Assembly (NCBI RefSeq): GCF_022201045.2
Contig: NC_068556.1
Location: 3,760,001 to 3,824,000 of the forward strand
DNA length: 64,000 bases
From: Citrus sinensis
Taxonomy: Eukaryota; Streptophyta; Magnoliopsida; Sapindales; Rutaceae
Direction: 5' to 3'
The notes below the pieces were generated by a model, which did not search any database, was not told the origin of the DNA, and was given only the letters and a program-made list of their open reading frames with translations. This document shows, one piece after another, positions 47,279 to 59,961 of the stretch. The number at the start of each line of letters is the position of its first letter. The stretch's first letter is position 1. The translations under genes were made by a program, and so were the position numbers.

Positions 47279-48661
47279 TCACCTCTTTTGAAGGAAGAGG
47301 CAAACCACAGTGCAATCATCCATCTTTGAAGATGGAAATTTCTTTTTCCATGCAGCGTTTGCCGCCTCAACCACCTTTCTCGCGGCCTCCTGCTTGTTAT
47401 CTGCCTCCCAAACAATTGTTGCAACTTGGTTGCTGCTAAGCACATCCAAAACCTGTGTACACAAAAGCAATCAGCACCATCAGCAACATCTATTAACTGA
47501 ATAAAGAGTACGGGATGCAAGCAGTTGAAATCCGAAATACTTACCCCATCGGTTGCGAGAAGTATAAACTGGTCATTAGATGTTAGGCGGCGATAAGAAA
47601 CATCAGGGATTGCAATTATGCCATGATTTTTGAGTAGGAAGTCACCAAAAGCTCGAGACATTGCAAGGCCTGGCGTGTCTTCATGAGGCAGCCACACTCG
47701 CTGGATGTGTGGCTCTTCCTTTAATGCAAGTACTCGGCCACGGCATTGCTTTATTCTCTCTGCCTCACCTATACATTACAGATGCTTGTCAATCACCACA
47801 AACAAATTCAACTAAACATTCCCATCACCTCATTATACTTTTGAATGCGAAAAGCGAGAGGGTTCTTAGTTTCTTACTGGGCAAGCTAGGCTTCAAATCT
47901 GTTGTCAATTGAACAGCCTTGAGTTCCCCGTTATCGGAAACTGTCCCTAGCACAGCCCTCGAGTCGCCAAGATTAGCTATGACAAGATCTTCACCCTGCT
48001 TGGATTACAATGAATAGAACTCTTTAACATCCAAAGCTGAAAACAATTGCAAGAAATGATTTCATTGTTTGTTTACAGAATCACTTGGTTTAATACCTGT
48101 CTTATGACGACGACAGCAGTGGTTCCACTGCAAAAGCAATCCAAATTTTCTTGAAGCTTAACTTCTTTGTCCATAACCTTAAAGGCCTTAACACAAGCCT
48201 CTTGCCATTTATAAAAGTCAATGCTTGGCATCATCACTTCTCCATTTGCTTTAACGTTACTATTTGAAAGAGCATTCTTTTGGCTTAGTATGAGTGATGG
48301 CAACCGATTTCTCACAAGCTCACTCACAACGTGACCATGCTTTCCATGCCCATCAAAGACTCCGCAGAATTCTCCATCTTCCGTTCCATAGCCCTTTTAA
48401 ACAAACAAAAAGTTTCCGAGTTTTAATAAACACCCCAAAAGCAGTAAAGCACAAAACTCGAAGAAAGAAACAACTTGTACAAACCTGGCAAAGAATGCCT
48501 GCATCTTGATTAAGGCCTTTGCTTCCTTGCTTAGAATAAAGGGAACAAAGTTTCTTAACTCCATGAGAAACAATATTTCCTTCAACAAATATAACATTTT
48601 CTTGGCCATTGTCAACTTGATCGTGAATCTCTGAAGATGCAGTGGATACGCAGATTCCCAT
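47279..48661 (-). CDS. Protein phosphatase 2C (PPM family)
   Basis: Five exons, 48661-48485, 48393-48097, 47995-47878, 47768-47545 and 47452-47279, join in frame to 329 residues. Metal-binding and catalytic motifs are intact: GVFDGHGKHGH (Asp73, Gly74), SGTTAVVVI, NLGDSRAVL (Asp169), GLAMSRAFGDFLLK, ILLATDGVLDVL (Asp271) and SSKMDDCTVV (Asp317/318). It should be a Mg/Mn-dependent Ser/Thr phosphatase. The N-terminus MGICVSTASSE has Gly2 and Cys4 and fits an N-myristoylation (perhaps acylation) site, so membrane attachment is plausible. The lack of a long regulatory N-terminal extension sets it apart from the ABI1-type clade. It is similar to the plant PP2C group that begins MGXC, but the exact member is not assignable. 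The start codon is the only ATG before the first conserved block. Confidence 0.95.
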
Positions 48662-49182
48662 TTCTCAAAATGGTGTAATTTTTTTTTTTTTTCTTTCTTA
48701 CCCTCTCCACTTGAACTCGTAAAACTAATATGACTGAAAATAGTCTTCTGCAACATGGATTTTAAGGACAAAAAGAAAGCGCATGTTAGCAAAGATAATA
48801 ATTGTAAATATAAAAATGTGTGAGTGGCTCCCAACGAGCTGAAAGCACACTCTTTGTTCAATAATAATATATAGATTCATTGGTTTTTTAATGTTCGTGC
48901 ATTATTTTAGTGTTAAGACTACCCCAAGATTCACTTAAAGAGGCAAATGAGGTGTTCCCTACTCATAAGTTTAGACTAGAGTAGTATCTTAAAAGCACTT
49001 CTACTGAGCCGGCTCTAGCTTTACGCGTGCACCGAATTGCTTACTTTTTCCTCGTGCAAACTTCATATTTCTCAGTAAAAGTGTTGGCATTCTGGGACAT
49101 CTGGTTAGTTATTAACTGATTTGATGTAATGCTGCTGCATCATACACAACTCACATCTAGTTAGTTATTAACTGATTTGTTA
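48662..49182. other. Promoter region of the PP2C gene
   Basis: Includes a T run at 48677-48690 on the plus strand (A-rich leader on the minus strand), and further upstream a direct repeat of TTAGTTATTAACTGATTTG (49104 and 49160). A clear TATA box was not identified with confidence. Confidence 0.4.
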
Positions 49183-49300
49183 TGTTGGAGATGCTTTAAG
49201 TTCACGAATGCATTGAATCTAAAGATAAAATGAGTATTTTTTGTTTCAACTTTAGATTCAATGACTGCAATGGATGCTTTAAGTTAGAGCATAACCAACA
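49183..49300. mobile_element. Foldback MITE with TGTTGG termini and TA flanks
   Basis: A 118-bp near-perfect hairpin. The left arm starts TGTTGGAGATGCTTTAAGTT and includes CATTGAATCTAAAG. The right arm read in reverse starts TGTTGGTTATGCTCTAACTT and includes CATTGAATCTAAAG. TA lies on each side (49181-49182 and 49301-49302). The loop is about 22 bases. It lies ~0.5 kb upstream of the PP2C gene. Confidence 0.75.
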
Positions 49301-49690
49301 TAGCTGAACTCATATTATTATTGTTATTTTATATTATTTAATTTATTTTTATTGTGTAGTCTGCTACTAACCCAACAATCACATAAGATATTTTCTTTCT
49401 AATTAAGTTAAAATTAAATTATAAATTTGCTCCTATTGCACCAAGTAAATACATTAAACTTTGATTTTAAAATACATTAACATAATTTAAATTCAAAATT
49501 TATATTAAAAATTACTTAAATATTCACACAGATATGTCGACAGTAAATTATACATGTAGATATAATTTTCTAAATACGTGACCGATATCAATCATGTTTT
49601 AGCAAATAGCACAAGATATTAGATGGCTTTATCATGCAAAATGTAAAATTGATTTTTGGTCGCTTCCAAATATTAAAAGCAAGAAGAGTC

Positions 49691-49985
49691 TAAGCTACTA
49701 GGCTAAAGCCTAGTGGTTAGAAAACGTAACCTCACAATTGTGAGGTCATGAATTATAAGGGTTTAATTTTTTTTTTCAATTTGAGTGAAAATAATTTTCT
49801 TATTTTCGAAACGTGAGTTGAGTATACGTTCCTTGAATATTAGAGAGGGTAAAAATTTGGACGGTGCTTTATAATAATTGATGTAAATTAGTCTCAGTAG
49901 TAGTCTAATTTATAAATATCAGTTGTAATCTTATGTAATATGAATTGTACTATTGAGCAATAATCACATGTAATTAAAAAAAAAA
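49691..49985 (+). mobile_element. tRNA-derived SINE with two head hairpins
   Basis: About 295 bp flanked by AAAAGCAA(G/C)AAGAGTC (49675-49690 and 49986-50001) and ending in an A run. The head has a perfect 7-bp hairpin at 49698-49713 (CTAGGCT/AGCCTAG), box A-like TAGTGGTTAGAAAACG, and a perfect hairpin CCTCACAATTGTGAGG at 49730-49745. Box B-like GGTCATGAATTAT follows. The body contains CCTTGAATATTAGAGAG, as in the SINE at 26121. Confidence 0.85.
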
Positions 49986-50001
49986 AAAAGCAACAAGAGT
50001 C

Positions 50002-52538
50002 GTGGGAGCACATTTTTGGATAAATTAAAGTAGATTTGATCCTAGGCCATTGGAATCCGTTGAGTTTGGTAAATCTATCAAAAGAGATTATATTAATATA
50101 GTTCTTTTCCCCCGAAAATAAAGAGATTATATATAATTGGTGACCACTAAAAAGAATACTTTAAGCAATTAAATATATGATCTAGGCGTATAGGTTGTAA
50201 TTATGGTTTATAATAATTAACGCAAGCATGCGCAAATTAGCAGGACCGAAGCACACTGTTATTTATGGGTGAGCAAAATTAGTATATATATCTTTCATAT
50301 ACAGATGAGATTTGATCAGATGATCCTGACCATTTAAATTGTGGAATTTTTTTTTTTCACAAGTTGGGTCCTCATCACGATTCCGTTGACTTTGTTCTCA
50401 AATAAATTATTTAGATGGATTGTTAAGGAGGGGGTCGATTCCCAATCTTGTGGGTATTTGATTCTTCCCGATCGAGCCATTGGCCCAAAAAACAAACCCT
50501 GCATGATTCGAGCAAGTGGTATATAAAGTTAGATTATTACAAAAAAAAAATTAGTCAGATAAGTTTGATTAATTTCTTATTTAAAGTGAAAAAACTTTAG
50601 CCACGAAGGAAAGGGCAAGAGTGTTGAACTTTCGAATTTAATATAATTGAAAGATTTTATATTATAATCTTGTTATGAGTTGATAATGGATTCAATCAAA
50701 ATTGAATGCGTTTTAAGAAGTATTTGCTCTTATCAATATCATCAAAACTTTCTCAGCACCCACCTGGCTTGTAATGTTATACGAATCTTGCCGACCTTTA
50801 CAAGATATTTTAATCAATTGATATCTTATAATTTTTCAAAGGAATTAATGCATATTTAAATGAATGTGAATGGAGAAATTTCAAGCAATTGGGTTGAAGA
50901 GATATGTTGCCAACTTGTATGGCTTTTGGTCAGCAAGGGAACCATTGACTATGCAATTAACTATTCTTAGATTTTTATTCTTCTAAAGTAAATTTCTTTG
51001 AATCTGCCCGATTCTTTTTCTTTAGTATCAATTATTGATCCCATGGATATTGATATTGATAACAATAAAAACACATACAGTTTGTAAGAATGAGAAAAGA
51101 AAAGAACCCTGAGCCCTTCAAAGCATGAGTCTGATGGGGATTGGGGGAGGTTCCAAATGATTGGAACTTTGGATAACAGTGAAATTTATTATGAATTGAA
51201 CTTCACCCAGAAATGTTATTTTTTATTTGTTTAGAGGTTCATTCCGTTCTCTCTCTCTCTCTCTCTCTTTTTCCCTGTTTGTGTACAGGTTCTTAAAGTT
51301 ATTGATCAATCTTCAATTCAAAGTGAAAATTACCAACAATCTCGCCAATGAGTTCATTAGGCCTTCAATTAATTTGATTGTGCATGTGACGTACTAGACC
51401 GAATTATAGACCCAATCTTTCTTTAACATGTCTTTTGGAGTGCGGTGGCCTCAGTTGCTCTCTGAATCTCACCACATGCCAATGAAACCTTGCAAATTCC
51501 CAAAGAGCTGCTCTTGCTATGGCTTTTATCAGTGCACTCAAAGCACAATCATGGTGCTTTGTGTCGGACAAACAATTGTTTGACAGTATAGAAATGCCTA
51601 TTGTTAGTGGTAATTAACACATATGTTGCCGTCAGACTTCATGGTAGGTGAGAGATTAAAATATTGAGTTGACATAATTTGGATGGCTGTTGGTACTGCT
51701 AGAAGCCATTGACTATTATTGTTCTTATTTTTCTAAAACTTCTTTGAATCTACAGGATTCCTTTTCTTTATGAGGATAAGTTATCCCACGTATGATAATA
51801 TTCATACAATAAATCGCATTGTTACATTTGCCAGAACAAGAAAAGATGGCCTCACAGGCAAGAATCTATGAAGAGCCGACTCAAAGTTTATCCAGAATCA
51901 GGTGGACAGTGTCTATGGCATGTGCTTGGTGAGGACAAGATGATTATGATGATGACAAGGATCATCACAATCCTAATCTCTGTCATCCTTCAGACCTATT
52001 TCTATAATCACACTTCAATAAACAAATTTATTTAATCCCAATACAATGAACTTCAACAATTCAATTCACATGCTTCTATTCCCGTACACTTCACTCATGT
52101 TCCTGGTGGTTTGGAATGAGTTTTCAACCTTACTTCAATAATAGCAACTTCATCTAGATTGGTTTTCTTTTCTAATTGCTTAAAAGTTTCTATCACATTA
52201 TAAGCATAATACTTATCCAATGAAACCAACAATAAGCTCAGAAAACGAGACAAGCACTTGTCCAGTCCACAAGACTTCACAATAAACGGCAAGGTTGCAA
52301 TGTGTTGTAACGGGAAAATTAAGAAAAAAAAATCCAAAATCTGATACTGAACATTTCATATTCAATAATCCATTCAGTCTCATGAAGGATACACAATTTG
52401 TACAAGAAAGATGGGAGAAGGCCAAAGAGGGTAAACATTTTTATGCAATAAGTAATACACCACCTAAAAGCATAAAAGTGAAAACAGAACTGATTGCTCA
52501 GAGGCAAAATGAACTAACCAATCAGGTTGTTGATTTTT
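50002..52538. other. Intergenic DNA between SINE and BABAM1-like gene
   Basis: No gene or RNA was recognised. It contains a (CT)n tract at 51249-51269 and AT-rich stretches. The last few hundred bases lie downstream of the BABAM1-like stop on the minus strand and probably include its 3' untranslated region. Confidence 0.5.
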
Positions 52539-54060
52539 TCACTGGCTGGATGTTACAGGAACAGTATCTTCACCATTTGTTGTGTCAGCTGCAGGTGACT
52601 TCTTTACAAGAGACTTGGGTATGTCAACATCATCCTGCACACACCGTTGTTGGGGATGTGATAACAGCACACACATTTGCCGGAAGAGGATACGAGCTAA
52701 CCCCTGCCCGCTCTCAAAGATGTAGCCCTCATTCTCAGAGACGTGTTCAAGGGCATCAACAAGAGCATCATAGACCTTCTGGGGGCAATTGTCAGGTCCA
52801 GGCTTGTCATGAAGGTACAATACATCCATAGTGAAGAGTTTCTGGTTCACAGGCCATTGATGTTGTGGTCTTACAGATGATCTGCAGTATATAAGAATCT
52901 ACATAGAGCAGAATATCAGATCTCATGTTGCGTTGCAGTTCACAACTTCATAACTTCTTATTATGACCTCAATCCAGAATGAAGTTGAAACAAGATGGAA
53001 ATGCTTTGATGAAATTAAAAAAAAAAAAAAAAAGCTTCAAATACTTGTCAAAACTCTGGAAGTGCCAGTAAATTTAACAAAGAGATTATATGATTTTTGT
53101 GAAGATGCAGCAAGTTGTAGTAATCACACTGATTGACTATTTAACTAATAGCAAATTTAAATAAGACAACAAGATAAACGGATAAAACATTTTGTATATT
53201 CAGCTAGAAAATGCATAAGCACATGTTAAGCAGAGTGAGATGAACTGACTAAATCTTACCACACGGAGAATCCGGTTCTGTGCACGAGATTTCTTTGCTT
53301 CATGAGATGCTAACTTGAAGAGATGGGTGAGATCTGCCTGACCACAGGCAGAAGTAGCTGAAATCCCCCGGACTGCAGTCAAAGTAGACTCTATGTCACT
53401 GCTGAACTCTTTCCGAAGCTACAACATATCAAACACACATCAAGTTCTTAATTTCAACAAAAGAGCAAAAGAATTGACAATGACTCATGCAACATTTTGT
53501 TCACATTAAAATGGCTCGCATAAATATACAAGTAGTGCTACTCTTACAAAGTTTGTATACAGACTACGTATTCCAACTTGAGTTACAAGCAATATGTTCG
53601 TAAATTTGTAATAGAATTACGTGCTTCAGTTGCAATGATTTGGAAATACATTAACTGCATTGAAGAAAATTCTTTACTTTATTCTCAAATTTGACTATTT
53701 CTTTTTTCAATTAATCACAAGAATAGCAGGACCCACGGATGTACGACACGTCGTTCAGAATTTCAACTGAAAAATGAAAAGGGGAAAAAGAGAGAGTACC
53801 CAGGAAGCGGTTTTGGCGAGAGTGACAAAAGCGAAACGGTGATCGGGGTTGATAGAGAGCTTGGAGTTAACGAAGAGGAGGATCGCTTGCTTCATAGCAT
53901 CCAGTCTGGTGATTGGTTTCCCATTGAAGCCAGTTGATTTCATTTCCACTAGCGATTCGGCGTCCACATCTACACAAAATATTATGTCTTCGTTGCTTAT
54001 GCGCATTGGCGGCAACGTGAATCGCCCTGCTCCTGAGCTTTCTCCCTCTATTCCCTCCAT
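52539..54060 (-). CDS. BRISC/BRCA1-A complex member 1-like protein (BABAM1/MERIT40/NBA1 homologue)
   Basis: Three exons, 54060-53800, 53418-53260 and 52898-52539, join in frame to 259 residues. The protein opens MEGIEGESSG and then has a von Willebrand A-like fold start, EDIIFCVDVDAESLVEMKST, followed by LDAMKQAILLFVNSKLSINP and HRFAFVTLAKTASWLRKEFS. The middle holds QADLTHLFKLASHEAKKS. The last exon has LFTMDVLYLHDKPGPDNCPQ. This pattern fits the scaffold subunit that stabilises the K63-specific deubiquitinase BRCC36 in the BRCA1-A and BRISC complexes. A DNA-damage or signalling role is by homology. The start at 54060 was chosen because an in-frame stop lies upstream of the earlier GTG and no ATG precedes it. 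It is head-to-head with the PITH gene. Confidence 0.9.
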
Positions 54061-54396
54061 CGATTTCTCTTCTACAGACACAGTGATGATTCAGCTTCGT
54101 TGGAGACACAGATAGCGCACACGCTGCGTTTGAATCCGCATGAATTGCTGCATCAGAAACTAGAAACGACGTCGTGGCACAAAAAGACTACAACAATACG
54201 GCACCGTTTTAGTTTTCAAAATGGAAAAAATATAGTGCGACGAAAATACCCTTGATATTATTAGAAAGAAGAGGAGTTTTGTTCCCTTTGTGTTCCGGGG
54301 TATTTTAGTCATATCAGATTAACTCGTGGTTGTAGGCTGTAGCTCGCACATAGTCGTGTGTGTTGTGGCGGTAACCGGGTTTAGAGGCGGAAGGGG
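54061..54396. promoter_or_regulatory. Bidirectional promoter between BABAM1-like and PITH genes
   Basis: Only 336 bp separate the two divergent start codons, so both leaders and both core promoters must fit here. No obvious TATA box faces either gene. ACGACGTCGTGG (with the ACGTC core) lies near 54168-54179 at a central position. Confidence 0.7.
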
Positions 54397-57300
54397 ATGG
54401 CGTGTTTGCACGATCATAGCTGTGAAGATCACGATTGCTCTTCTGATTGGTCTCTCTACAAACATATAGATCTTTCCAAGGTTAATTTCTATCTTTTCAC
54501 ACTCGATATATATGAAATAGCCGGAGAAATAAATGTGTAAAAGGCGTGGTTGCTTGATAAACTGCATTTGTGTTCACTTTTCCTGTTATTTGTTTGTATT
54601 TTGGGGGTCAGTCAGGTTTGGTTAAAATTTTGGATGACGAGGTGCGCATGCTGTGGTTTTGTGTAATTATCTGGATTCTCGCATCTTTGTATGCCAGTTG
54701 CATGATAAAATGAGAAAGGGATCATTTGGAAATTGTAGTTGTGATTTGCTTTATGGGTAAGCAGGATAGAGCTTGAATTCGATAGAATTTGGCTGTGCAG
54801 AACTTTTTCCACTTTAAGACTCCCCCTGTGCTGTCAAATTGGCTTTGCCCTTAGTTCTCATTACCCTTTGCCCAGGTGAAAAAACATTAGTGAGCTTTCA
54901 AAAAAAAGTCTTGGTAATTGCAAGGGAGCTGTTTTAAGATCATTTTTCCCACCATGTTTTGGTGTACTCAGTAGATAGGCCGGGTTATGTTCCTTTACAG
55001 GTCCAGAGTGAAGGGCTGCTTCATTTGAATGGATGCCCCGTTTGCTTTTGCGACAGGAAGCTACTTCCTTCTGAGCTGTTGTTGGTTTATATTTTCTTTT
55101 TTCAGTTCATTTCATTTAATTGCTTTCACTGATTTTTCCGTTTCTTTTGTACTGGATGGCCTTTCTAGGTGTCTGCATTAAATGAGGCTGTTCCAGGGAG
55201 TGTCAAGTCAGTTTTCAAAGCATGGGAGCAGCGTCTGAATTCTTCTGGGGTAATTCATGCATTTGTATACTCTTTTGTAGTTCATTTTTTATCTAGACAT
55301 TGGCATGTTTCCAAGAAGCGTGTCTCATCTGTGGGTGTGTACTCTCAGGTGAATGTGCCTGTATGTGATTGAAAAAATATTTCTTGCTGCACAGAATCTA
55401 TTTCCAACTTTTAAGTATGTTATAAATGTTCAATCATTGAATCATTCATCGAAGGTTTGGTTGACCTCCTAAAAGTCCTCATCCTTGCACCATAGCCATA
55501 TACTTTTGTACTTGAAATCTAGTTCTATGTCTCCATTTTGAATTAAAATTACATTGATTGACTTCTACATGTAGTATTGATTTGCTTTCGATTTATTGGC
55601 GTGACTTTTTCACATTACAGCTAGGTAAACATTTCTGTTAAGGTGGTTGATTATGCCTGGTTATCTTTTGAAGTTCTACTGAGGATGCAAGATTTTTGAA
55701 GATGTGCCTCAAATATGCTGCAAAAAGCTGTTTTACTGACCACTGGAAGTTGATTTCTGTTAATTGATTCCTTTTACCCTTGGTGTCATTCTACTGAGAT
55801 TGGGTTTCACTTGCAAACAAGTGTATGCATCACTTGTATGCCTCTCTTGTGAAAGTAGTGTTAATATTGCAACCTGTGCTTAGGATAACTACCCTGATTA
55901 AGCACACTTGATTAGGTTCTTCTGAAATGATGAGAAAGCTTCAAATAAAAAGATTTGAATGCAAAGCAAAATAAATTTGGTCATGATACACATTACTTCT
56001 TGTTACTCATATGAGTAGTGCTCTTTGATTAATATCTATTTCAAACCGGAAAACCACTGAGGTATAGCCTTCTTTTGATTATTGTGCGATTTGTTTCACT
56101 TATTTATCAGCCTCGTTATTATTCTACTTTGCAATTTTATGAATACACAAATTAATATCTTGCCAGTTTCTAACCTAGAACTGGAAATTACATCTGAAAG
56201 AAAAAAGACGCTTACCCTGTTAGAAAAGTTACTATAGAATCTGCAAGCAAGCCAAGTTGATCAAGATGATGTTTTGGGGGAAATATCAATATTTAGCATG
56301 CTATATTTTGCTTATGATGTATCAAAACAAGTCTTTCATTACATGCCTTCTTAAAGCTTATGTGATCCTCATTGTGGACCCAGGAACATTTGGAAAGCAA
56401 TGATGGTGATCCAGAGTTACTTGTTTATATTCCGTAAGTGGCTACCTTTTGCTCTAAGAATAAACAGTAGCTGGGATCTCAAGGTTCAGAGAAATAGACA
56501 TTAATTTTCATTACACTCATGTCCCCAGCTGTATTTAATTTTGTATTTTTTCATATCCCAAGTGGCTTTGTTCTTTCTAAACCCCTTTATATCCCACCAA
56601 TCTATATGTCTAATTATAATTTGTATGATATTGATGTTAAAATGAGCAATATTTTGAAATTTACTAATTTCATAAATAAGCTTGATGGAATGAAATGAAA
56701 TTTATGATTAAAATACTAAGGACTTCTGTTATCTTTATTCATACTTTTTCTCATTTAGTGGAACGATAATGTCTCTTACTAGGAACAATCAGAGACCATC
56801 TTGAGTCTAAAAGATAATATTTGCTCAACTTTGTATACAAAGTCAAAATTTGATGTCCACATTTCTGCACCTATAATTCTTATGCATAATTTTTTTCTTA
56901 AAACCAATCTATTTTTTCTTCATAGTAAGATGCTCTCGAAATTATTGTTTCATATTGTTCTTTCTTAAGAACATGTTTCCCTAAAGATTTCTTCTGTTCT
57001 AAAAGGGCTCATTGAGAATCCTTCTTCCACTTGATTTTGATAGATTTACTACAGATGTTAAGATCAAGAGCATTTCAATTGTTGGTGGTGCTGATGGAAC
57101 AAGTCCTTCGAAGATGAGAGTGTGAGTTTGAACTTGTGAATTTTATGTATGCTGTCATAATGCTTCATCAATTGTTAGATGTAATACTATCCAATTTAGA
57201 AAGAAACTCAAATAGCTTTTTTTTCTCATCGTAGTAAGTGGAAGGGATCAAATGGTCTTAGAAATATAAATTTTAGATGGAATTTTCATTGGCTTATCAT

Positions 57301-58597
57301 AAAATTCTCAGTCTAGTTTTTTTTTTTGTGGTTTTGTGTGTGTGTGTGTGTCTAGTCTGGGTTAGGATTAGATGATTAGCGGATTGAGCGAAAAATGCTC
57401 AATCTTAGTCCCTCGTTGCCATTACTCAAATATTAAATTTGTTTTTATTTCTCTACCTTTTATATTTCTTAAAAGAAGAAGTGGTGTCCTGAGTTTTTTT
57501 TTCTTTTTTTTTTTTTTTCATTTTTTAATAGGTTCATCAATCGAGAGGGTATTGACTTCTCAGATGCTCAAGATATGCAAGCTATTCAGGTATGCCTCAT
57601 GTTGGCTTATCATTGCATTTTTAGCAAATTCTTCATTTCAACTCATCTGACACATTTGTACCATTTGTTCCAAGGAATGGGATTTGGTTGAGAATTTGCA
57701 AGGAGTGTTAGAATACCAAACAAGGTAATTATTGATTACTACTCAGTTTTGTTGACATGCAATAGAGGCTTTGTTTGCAAACACTTCATATCCATACTTT
57801 CATGATGAGCAATTGATGCGACCAGGCATAATCTACTGAATTTGGGTGCTTCCCATTTATTAGCAACTTACCATTGTTTGGTTGATGTTGTATTGTATTT
57901 CCACCAAAAAAAAAAATCATCTGTTATGAACTGTTTTTAATGTCATATTAATGCATACTTTAGGTATTCCAAATTTCAAAGTGTGGCCAATATCACATTA
58001 CACTTCCCTGACAATTTTGGTGGTGACACAACTCAGATACACTACATTGGCCTAAAAGGGGAAGCCACCCAGGTAATTTATTGGCTGAGATCAAATTTTA
58101 TGAATTTGTTATTGTCTTTGTTTTAATAATTTTTTTTTTTCCTTGTTCTAATCTGTGAAATGTTTGTGCTTCCAACTAATACCTTCCTGCACCTCTAACA
58201 CCCATTTGGTTTGTTTTTGGTCTATTGAGTAACAGTTGAAGAGGGACGTCGTGGCAACAATTGTTTATGAGCTGAGGCCGAATCCCTCCGACCACAAGTA
58301 AGTTTTGGTTATCCTTGTAGGAATAGTTTCATAGATAGTGGGGTTTTTGAACTTATTTATCGATCTCACCATTGTAGAAGGAAGTGATGCTCAAAATTTA
58401 TTCTATTGTTATATATTATAATTTCATTCTGTGTGGCATTTGCACAATTATTAAATGTCCATCATTTCAAGTCTGATTGTGAAGTTCAATCCTGTTATGT
58501 TTTATATGCTACTACATAGTTTCTTGTATTTATCGGAACTGATGGCTTGTGCAGAACAAAGTCTGAAAGCGGCGGTGGTCTTTCGCATGTGGAGTGA
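54397..58597 (+). CDS. PITH domain-containing protein
   Basis: Nine small exons join in frame to 204 residues: 54397-54480, 55169-55249, 56384-56433, 57044-57121, 57532-57589, 57675-57724, 57964-58072, 58236-58297 and 58555-58597. All introns are GT..AG. The His/Cys-rich start (MACLHDHSCEDHDCSSDWSL) precedes a PITH domain, residues ~20-185: YKHIDLSKVSALNEA, ELLVYIPFTTDVKIKSISIV, GGADGTSPSKMRVFINREGI, DFSDAQDMQAIQEWDL and VANITLHFPDNFGGDTTQIH, then YIGLKGE. PITH is the proteasome-interacting domain at the C-terminus of human thioredoxin-like TXNL1. Plants keep a stand-alone form without the thioredoxin half, as here. A proteasome-associated role is inference. Confidence 0.95.
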
Positions 58598-59961
58598 ACA
58601 ATTTCATGTTCTCTATCAAGGTTTATCACTTTAATGTACTTCCAAATTCTGATAATAGAAGAACTATACAAGCTTCAAGAATTGTTGCCAAACTGCTTTC
58701 TTTCTGGGTGGCATTACTTAGTGTTGCAACCAGCTAATGTGATGCTTGTAAATTCATAATTATTGGTTTTCTAGTCTTTCGTACAAATTCATTATCATCT
58801 GTTGTGAGTTATGTGTAAAACCTCCCATTAATATTCTGGGTTCAGTTCAGCATTCCTAATGACTTGAAGAGTACATACCCCACCACGGCGAATAGATTTT
58901 ATCCGACGCTGTTTAAAAAAATATTAATGAATTAGGCGAGAAATCCGTCCAAGACTGAACAATCATCCTAATGGTGTTTATTTATCCTAATTTTTTTTTT
59001 ATAATTTTATACTTTTGCACCCTCTTTGAATTTGGTTCATTCTTTTTCCCTCTGGGAATAAAATCCTATACTCAAAAGTCCCTTTTATAATTTTATCTCT
59101 TTTGAGGTCCACTATTTCAACAGTTTTGATTGTACAAGTTACGAACTTTATAATTCTTTTTTCGCTTGTTTGTATTTACAAATACTCATTAATGGTCATT
59201 AGTTTTTTGTTGTTGTAATGTTGAAGATTCTAATAGTTAAATTTTAATTAAATGTAATATTCATTTATTAAATGATAAAATAAAATAATAAATAATTTTA
59301 TATATAACATTCAATTCCAATGTTAATCTTATATCCTTTTTAAATCCAATAGCCGATAGCCAAATCATTGGGTGTTTCTCAGTCGTCTTTCCCACTTTGA
59401 CATCTAAATCTATGTTATCCAGTGAATTTTGACGTTGCATTTCTTTAACAATTTATATTACATCAAATATTTTACAACTATTAACAACTGTTATTCCAGA
59501 AGATAATTAATGAATTATTGATATTTACAATGAGATAAATAATTAAAACTACAATTTTATATTAAATTCTATAAAATTCTTGCTCGCTAGAAGACAAATA
59601 ACCCTCATAAATATTCGCATACGACTTCAAATTGGGTAGTCTGCAAAACTCATCGTACTTCATGATCTTTTTTTCTTTTTTGAACAGACAAATACTTGTA
59701 TATTTATATTTGTTTATTCAAATTCCCTAAACCTAACTTGAACCGAATCTACGTGTTAACTTACTCTCTTTTAATCCAGCCAAAACCCCTCATTAAAAAA
59801 TTTGCGCAAGCCCCAAGCCAAGGGGAAATTGATTTTTAAATGTTAAAACGATGAGTTCGGAAAATACTTTTTTTTTTTTTTTTTTTTTGGGACAGGCGAC
59901 AGCAGAGCCGTTCACGCTTCTCGGGAGAGACAGAGGTTTAGCCAATTGTATGCATAGGAAA
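58598..59961. other. PITH 3' flank and intergenic DNA
   Basis: The first ~250 bases are probable 3' untranslated sequence. The remainder is AT-rich without coding potential. A T run at 59869-59888 precedes the pseudogene. Confidence 0.5.

Noticed and set aside
52295-52831. 178-codon plus-strand open frame
   Set aside because: It is antisense to the BABAM1-like last exon and shows low-complexity composition without family similarity.
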